NCBI RefSeq assembly: GCF_902167145.1
Contig: NC_050096.1
Span: 84,254,683-84,318,682, forward strand
Length of the DNA: 64,000 nucleotides
DNA from: Zea mays
Taxonomy: Eukaryota; Streptophyta; Magnoliopsida; Poales; Poaceae
Direction of reading: 5' to 3'
A model generated the notes under the pieces. It was not told the DNA's origin. It saw nothing but the letters and a program-made list of their open reading frames with translations, and ran no database searches. The number at the start of each line of letters is the position of its first letter. Positions within the stretch are counted from its first letter, which is position 1. Positions 58,279 to 64,000 of the stretch are shown piece by piece. The position numbers and the translations under genes were made by a program.

Positions 58279-59472
58279 TGAAAGTCGCCTAGAGGAGGGG
58301 TGAATAGGCGGAATCTAAAAATTATAAACTTAAGCACACACTACAAGTCGAGGTTAGCGTTAGAAATAAAATCAAGTCCGAAAGAGAGGGCGAAAAAAAT
58401 CACAAGCAAATGAAGAGTGTGACACGGTGATTTGTTTTACCGAGGTTCGGTTCTTGCAAACCTACTCCCCGTTGAGGTGGTCACAAAGACCGAGTCTCTT
58501 TCAACCCTTTCCCTCTCTCAAACGGTCACCTAGACCGAGTGAGCTTCTCTTCTCAATCAATTGGGACACTTAGTCCCCACAAGGACCACCACACAATTGG
58601 TGTCTCTTGCCTTGATTACAAATGACTTGGGAACAAGAAATGAGGAAGAAGAAAAGCGATCCAAGCGTAAGAACTCAAATGAACACAAGTATCTCTCTCA
58701 CTAGTCACTATTTGATTGGGATGATCTTTGGACTTGGGAGAGGATTTGATCTCTTGTTTGTGTCTTGGAGTGAAGTCTAGAGCTCTTGTATTGAATGTAA
58801 TGGCTGAAAACTTGGATACTTTGAATGAGTGGTGGTTGGAGGTATTTATTGCCCCACCCACCAAAATGGCCGTTGGGGAACTCTGCTGTCGACGGGCGCA
58901 CCGGACAGTCCGGTGCGCCACCGGACACTGTCCGGTGCGCCAGCCACGTCACCCAACCTTTATAGTTCGACCGATGGAGCTCTGATTTGTGGGGCCACCG
59001 GACAGTCCGGTGGTGCATCGGACAGGTCCTGTTCACTGTCCGGTGTGTCTTCTGCGCCTGCTCTGACTTCTGCACGTGCTGTCCGCGCACTGTAGCTCAC
59101 TGTTCACCTTTTGCAGACGACCGTTGGCGCAGTTAGCCGTTGCTCCGCTGGCACACCGGACAGTCTGGTGAATTATAGCGGAGTGGCTCCCCGAAAACCC
59201 GAAGCTAGCAAGTTGGAGTTGATCCACCCTGGTGCACCGGACACTGTCCGGTGGCTCACCGGACAGTCCGGTGCGCCAGACCAGGGCAGCCTTCGGTTGT
59301 CTTTTGCTCTTTTTATTTGAACCCTTTCTTGGACTTTTTATTGGTTTATGTTGAACCTTTGGCACCTGTAAAACTCATAATCTAAGAGCAAACTAATTAG
59401 TCCAATAATTTGTGTTGGGCAATTCAACCACCAAAATCATTTAGGAAAAGGTTTGACCCTATTTCCCTTTCA
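58279..59472 (-). repeat. Element F, 5' LTR (right copy)
   Basis: 1194 bp. The TATA box position (58843-58851) reads CAATAAATA instead of CTATAAATA. One palindrome (59154-59170, with one mismatch) before GAATTATAGCGG. Otherwise matches 50317-51532. Confidence 0.92.
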
Positions 59473-59477
59473 AGCGT

Positions 59478-60537
59478 CTTTCCTGAAGTTAACTTCAGGT
59501 AGACCTGTCCAGTACCTCAAACTGCTACCGGAACACCATTTCCCATCAAGACTGGTGCGCTGCTGAATCCCTGGAATCAAGAGAACATGGATCGATCACC
59601 ACAAATATGAACAGTAGCACCGGAATCCATCCATCAGTCATCTGATGGACTTGCCATAAAGGCCTGAGGTGCATACCCTGGGGTGGAGTTAACCACCACG
59701 TTCCCTTCTTTGCGCTGAGGTGGAGGACCTTTTCCCTTCCTGAGTTTGCACCTTCGACCTGTATGCCCGGAGACACCACAAACCTAGTAGATAAAGTCCT
59801 CCATTTTCTTCTTCATCTTTTTGGACTTAGGTTGGTTCAGATTCTTCTGTGGAGAGTTCTTATTCTTCTTCTTCTGGAATTTTCTATCTCCACCCTTCTC
59901 AACAACGTGAGCCTGGAGTTGCTGGGATGGTTTGTTACTGGACCTCGCACGCTCTTCCACATTTATCGCGGCTGACAACTCAATGAGTCATTTGCTTCTT
60001 CATGTGGCGGTATGAAGTCACAAAGTCTCGCCAAGAAGGCGGGAGCTTTGCCAGTATTGCATTCACCTGAAAACTGTCTGGTAGGACGCAGCCATATTGG
60101 ACCAAGTCCCTAACAAGGAGTTGAATCTCCTATAGCTGCTCCATAACAGACCTTCCCTCAACCATTTTATAGTTGAGGTAGTTTTTCATTGTGAATGACT
60201 CATTGCCATTGTTAACTTCAGAGAACTCGTTCTCAAGTTCAGTCCATAGACCCTTAGCGGAGGTAAAACCAGAGTACACGTCAAATAAGCGGTTCGACAA
60301 GACATTCAGCAGACGTGACAAGCATGCCTCATTGGTTTCATCCCACTTGATCTTCTCCACTAGTGCGGCGGCCTTCGCTGCATCATCAGAATCATCTGAT
60401 GCAACCTGGGGAACAACCGACGTCACTACCCAAAATAATTTTAGGTCAGTGAGCCACATGCGAGTCTTAATCTGCCAGCGCTTAAAGCTTGCGTCGTCGA
60501 ACGCTTTAGGCTTAATGACATCAGAACTGGAGACCAT
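59478..60537 (-). pseudogene. Element C gag and protease
   Basis: The start is the ATG at 60537 (MVSSSDVIKPKAFDDASF). The gag core follows (FKRWQIKTRMWLTDLKLFW, LLNVLSNRLFDVYSGFTSAK, MKNYLNYKMVEGRSVMEQL), a TAG at 60130, then more gag (LPPSWRDFVTSYRHMKKQM), a zinc-knuckle remnant (SGHTGRRCKLRKGKG, near 59720-59770) and the protease site WMDSGATVHICGD near 59600-59640 with stops before and after it. The frame would continue into integrase at 50310, across F. Confidence 0.82.
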
Positions 60538-60559
60538 TATACGTTTTGGTTTTCTAGAT

Positions 60560-61954
60560 TGATGTAATATTAGAGAAATAAGTGACAAGCTTTCAGCATA
60601 TTTAAATAAATTAAATATTCTAATTCCGAATAAAACAAGCATATAACTCAGATAAATGCCATATATAATTATAACATCAATGAACAGTAGCAAATCCAAT
60701 AAACGAAAACATGAAACATAGCTACGTAGGTCCATTTGTAAATTAAGCATGGCTTGTAGATGAAGAAGGTAGATTAAGCACATAAACATTATTGTTTATC
60801 TTTTTATATTGCTCTCAAAATAGCAGATTGCTGTAATAAACAGCCCTCGAACGCTAATGGTGATCAGAGATCCTCGACTAATGTGACAGTCCTATCTTAC
60901 CAAATCAGAGTTTTAGATCAGATGTAATAAGCCTAATAATCAAGTTTAAATACTAATAGTAAGGAGCTGTGTACTAAATAATATAACAGAATTTAACATA
61001 GGTAAACAGCCTCAACAAATAGAGGTATAATTAGGCACAAATAATATCAATGCTAGAAATAACAACACACTAAAACCCAGACTTTCACGTCGTCTCACTA
61101 CACCGCTATCATCATCGAGCAATCAACCCTGCCCACAAATTGTGCAATCACACTCAAGTAAATAATACTAGCAGATTGCACAAAATTACTCAATAAATAT
61201 AGAGAGGCAACGGGTAACTCACAACACATAGATTGTTTACGTGGGAAGACTAGCTCAGCGAACACAAGGTTCTGTCCTAGAAAACCAATTCCGCCGTCCA
61301 CGTCCGGACCTGCACGACGGGAGGTTGACGGAGATACTAGAGCCGCTGCCGGAGCCGAGGGAGACGTCCATGACACCAACCTGAGAAGAGGAACACCGCG
61401 CAGCAGAGAGCCCCCACGGCACCAAACCGAGAAAAGGAACACTGTGCAGCAGGGAGCCCAAGCATCAGGCTACGGTGGACAACAATCAGAACAGACAGAG
61501 CACCACACAGGTGCACTGGTAAAACAACGGAGCACAGGAGAAGCTCACTGCGCACAAGTAGTGCCACCTCCACCTTCTTCCACCAGCAGGATTAACACCA
61601 GAATATCAAGAATCGAAGGTATCGATCCAAACCGTGACCGGAACCGAGAGGAGGAATAGGAACAGAGAACTGACGATTTTTGGCGAGATACTGAGCAGGG
61701 AGCAAGTCTCCATACTTAAGGAGCCGAGGGAGAAGCAGTTGCAGAAGGACGGCGAGCGTAGAACCGCTCATCCGCTGAACGCCGCCGCTAGCGCTCCCTT
61801 TTTATCTCTGCTCGCTCTAACCAGCACGGCTGCTGCTGCCCTAGGGATGAGCCGGCCGGTGGGCTAGCTCGGCCACCAGGCCTGCTAGCGACCCACCTCG
61901 CTTACCTCCCTCTTTCTTTTTTAAATAAAGTGAAAATCACTTAAATGGACATCA
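60560..61954 (-). repeat. Element C, 5' LTR (right copy)
   Basis: 1395 bp, TGATGTAAT to GGACATCA, followed by the duplication AATAT. Only 22 bases separate it from the gag start codon and they contain no TGGTATCAGAG-type primer site. Confidence 0.87.
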
Positions 61955-61959
61955 AATAT

Positions 61960-62945
61960 ATGGCTAAATCTTAAAAAACATAGTTAATTTCTTTAAAATT
62001 CAAAACCCCTATATACAATTTGTTGGTCACTCGTTTTTAATTTTTTCAAAATATCAAAATAAGACAACACAATTAGATTAACCTTTATCTTCATCCTTTA
62101 AATTATTCCTCTCGAAGAGGAATGAGGAGAATAGGTTGAAGGATGAAGATATTAAGAACAGATAGATGATAAATAGAAGATATTAAGGTATTACTATGCG
62201 TAATGCAAAATATGAATCGTATAGCTCAATCTTAATAAACATTATTCTTCTTTGTTTTTATTACTTAACAAAAAATTATAGATATACCTTCGATTCCTTG
62301 ATATTACAATTCGAAGTTCAAAAAATACAGCTTGATAAACATAGCAATTCGATTTACTTTAGCCAAAAAAGAAGTGTCAGTATGCATGGGACTGTGCCCC
62401 TATTTGTAGTCGTGAAGTACAACTTCAATAAAATTACAATCATGTCCTCATGCCTATACATATGAGCTATTGAGTACACAAAGGGCATTGTTGTCTTTTA
62501 CTCTCGTATCCTTGCTGAATAAGTCATGATGACCCAGTCTTGCTCCTGTCAGCTTCTTCACCACGTGCATGCGCCAATAATCTGAAGCTCACGGCTTCGT
62601 CTCTACAATTATGATGGTTGTACATCGTCTGTGGACGAAGGTGTCCTTCGATATATGTTCGGCTACACTTAAAATAGGCTGAAAATAACTGATTAGTCAA
62701 TGTTTTGATGACCTTCGCTAAAGAGAGCCCCCAATAGTAGTCCCTCGCGGTATTAGTTCATTTTTTTATAACGAGCTCAGACCGTGAAATAAACGAAGGC
62801 CTCATGCTGAAGGTCCGAAAAACACCTTCCTTAAACTCATTAGCGAAAATGAATTATTGAAAATATGCCTTCATAAAAATCCGCCAGGAAGGGCCCACTT
62901 GCAGAGATAAGCCATCTTTTGAATTTTTGGCTCCCGCGTTTTTAC
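61960..62945. other. AT-rich intergenic region, nothing recognised
   Basis: Short open frames only. From about 62520 the sequence has CTTCG/CGAAGG words and moderate GC, which resembles the U3 of an old LTR, but I found no partner in the window. Confidence 0.4.
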
Positions 62946-63329
62946 CTATATATTGTATAAGATGAGCTGAGGTTTGTGTGCATCGAACACAACATTCATT
63001 TGCTTATTGCCATCTTGCTCTTACTCTAAAACTCACTTAGTCACTTCAGAGATTTCGCTCTTTATGCAACTTCACTCTCTTGGAAACTTTGAAGTTTCTT
63101 AGATGGCTAGAGAAGGGAAGTGTGACGAGCTTGCCCTCTTTGAGTATGATGATGTTGCAGAGAAGGCCATGGAAAAAAAATATTATCGAAGAAACCATGG
63201 TCGGTTTCTCAGATGATTTGGACGATAACGAAGAGTTTGCTTTTGAAGAGATATCGGTGATGCCAAAGATCGCCCCTCGAAGCCAAGCCATGTCACCCTT
63301 GGTAAATCAACATGAAGAAAGGGCATATC
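62946..63329 (+). pseudogene. Unrecognised frameshifted reading frame with TATA-like promoter
   Basis: A TATA-like CTATATATTGTATAAG lies at 62946-62961. The first good ATG is at 63103 (MAREGKCDELALFEYDDVAE). The frame stops soon after a run of eight A (63173-63180), while the +1 frame is open from that run to 63329 (MVGFSDDLDDNEEFAFEEIS). Loss of one A would join the two, so one base was probably gained in the run. The joined product would be short and acidic and would run into the LTR at 63330. It could be the start of an old retrotransposon gag or a host exon; I do not recognise it. Confidence 0.35.
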
Positions 63330-64000
63330 TGTAATACCCAATTTGTAAGAGAGAATATAAAAGGAGAAAAATGTTATTTCCTTTATTTATATGTGTGGGT
63401 TGAACCTATTTGTCATCACATGTGAACACCATCTTTAAAAACAAATAATTAATAAAAATATATGCCACTAAATTATGCATCATACTGGAATTTTTATTGT
63501 GAGTGCATTATTTGTGACAATATAAAAATAACATAAAAAGAAATATGTTAAAAGTCCAAAGTGGAATTTAAATTCTAAAGGAAAATTCAAGAATTTAGAA
63601 AAAAAGAGAAGAAGAGAAATTACTAGGTGAATAAAAATAAGTATAAAATATATATATTATTCTTATACAGATTTGAGTTTGTACATTTGACTCAAAGGTG
63701 AAGTCCACAAAAGGATTCAAATTCAAACTAGAAATTCAAATGAAAAGAAAATAAATCAAAAAAGGAAAAGGAGGATAAAAGAAAAAAATAAAAACCAAGT
63801 TGGGCCCAACCCCCTCCAATTCGGCCCAGCTTCCCACTCCCCTCCGCGCGGCCCAGGTGAAAGCATGGCTTGCGCTGTGGGCCACTGGCTGGTGGGTCTG
63901 GTTGGACAGTCACCTCGCGAGCTCGGACGTGTGGGAGATGTCTCACTGGCGCGTGGGTCCGGGGGCGGAACCGTAACCCGCGAGCTCTGCGGACGCACAT
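63330..64000. mobile_element. Partial LTR, TGTAATACCC type (Tekay-like chromovirus?), runs off the window
   Basis: The open frame before it is interrupted at TGTAATACCCAATTTG. LTRs beginning TGTAACACCC or similar are typical of plant Tekay/Del chromoviruses, and the A/T-rich start followed by a GC-rich GGCCCA-bearing part (63800 onward) fits. The far end, TSD and coding region are outside. Possible left TSD ATATC (63325-63329). Confidence 0.4.

Larger units (their letters stand above)
50317..59472 (-). mobile_element. Element F: Ji/Opie-like Sirevirus nested in element C
   Basis: LTRs at 50317-51532 (1216 bp) and 58279-59472 (1194 bp), flanked by AGCGT at 50312-50316 and 59473-59477. Same organisation as A and B: PBS, gag with coiled coil, PR, INT, RT, RH, multi-PPT 3' region. 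Gag is the best preserved of the three (702 open codons), but pol has at least an 8-bp duplication, several single-base indels and stops. It separates C's protease from C's integrase. Confidence 0.94.
22925..61954 (-). mobile_element. Element C: Ty1/copia retrotransposon, host of the nest (D, E and F inside)
   Basis: The duplication AATAT is at 22920-22924 and 61955-61959. LTRs start TGATGTAAT and end GGACA(A/T)CA. The left LTR is split: nine bases at 22925-22933, then 45602-46949. The right LTR is 60560-61954. Internal minus-strand coding: gag (60537 leftward), zinc knuckle and protease (59478-60129), integrase (48986-50310), RT and RNase H (47487-48985). It lacks the Sirevirus coiled coil and palindromes, so it is another copia lineage. 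Element D sits in the left LTR, E inside D, and F between protease and integrase. Net length about 7.2 kb. Many stops; the oldest element of this nest by position. Confidence 0.88.

Noticed and set aside
62196..62465. Plus-strand frame of 89 codons
   Set aside because: AT-rich, no recognisable domain, no support from flanking signals.
1..64000. tRNA, rRNA or other RNA genes
   Set aside because: Only retrotransposon primer binding sites complementary to tRNA ends were seen; no complete tRNA or rRNA was recognised by eye.

Overview
This is a plant nuclear window, most likely maize (Zea mays) or a very close relative. The evidence is the nested LTR retrotransposons of types abundant in maize (Ji/Opie-like Sireviruses, a Huck-like Ty3/gypsy element), grass MITEs, and one intron-containing nuclear gene for a chloroplast protein. 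Species and family names come from recognised sequence style, not a search. About 90% of the window is transposon sequence. I label the six complete or near-complete LTR elements A to F; all six encode their proteins on the minus strand, and all have matching 5-bp target-site duplications (TSDs).

Layout. 1-1282 and 19636-19910 are the two halves of a hAT-type DNA transposon carrying a TTF zinc-finger transposase pseudogene. They are split by Sirevirus A (1288-19630, TSD GGATG), whose gag is itself split by Sirevirus B (8047-17419, TSD ACCAT). 19911-22919 is the only gene island. It has two MITEs and a six-exon gene for a CURVATURE THYLAKOID 1 (CAAD-domain) thylakoid protein at 21227-22494. 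Next comes one large nest. Copia element C (22925-61954, TSD AATAT) is the host. Tat-lineage gypsy element D (22934-45596, TSD GTAAT) landed 9 bp inside C's left LTR. Huck-like gypsy element E (24630-38152, TSD CATGT) landed in D's integrase. Sirevirus F (50317-59472, TSD AGCGT) landed in C's protease/integrase region. 61960-63329 is AT-rich with a promoter-like stretch and a frameshifted short reading frame. At 63330 a further LTR of TGTAATACCC type starts and leaves the window.

How it works together. No element looks autonomous. Each carries premature stops, frameshifts or deletions in gag-pol. E is closest to intact: gag, protease, RT, two RNase H domains and integrase lie in one frame broken by only three stop codons. 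The order of insertion is fixed by the nesting: hAT before A before B; C before D before E; C before F.

The most notable signals are non-coding. The three Sireviruses carry arrays of CACCGGAC-N-GTCCGGTG palindromes in U3. The two LTRs of a single element repeatedly differ at these palindromes, including a precise inversion of a palindrome loop in B and gain or loss of one palindrome unit at the same site in A, B and F. The unrelated gypsy element D carries a similar GGAC-N-GTCC palindrome many times in its LTRs and also at 14 places inside its gag-pol coding sequence.
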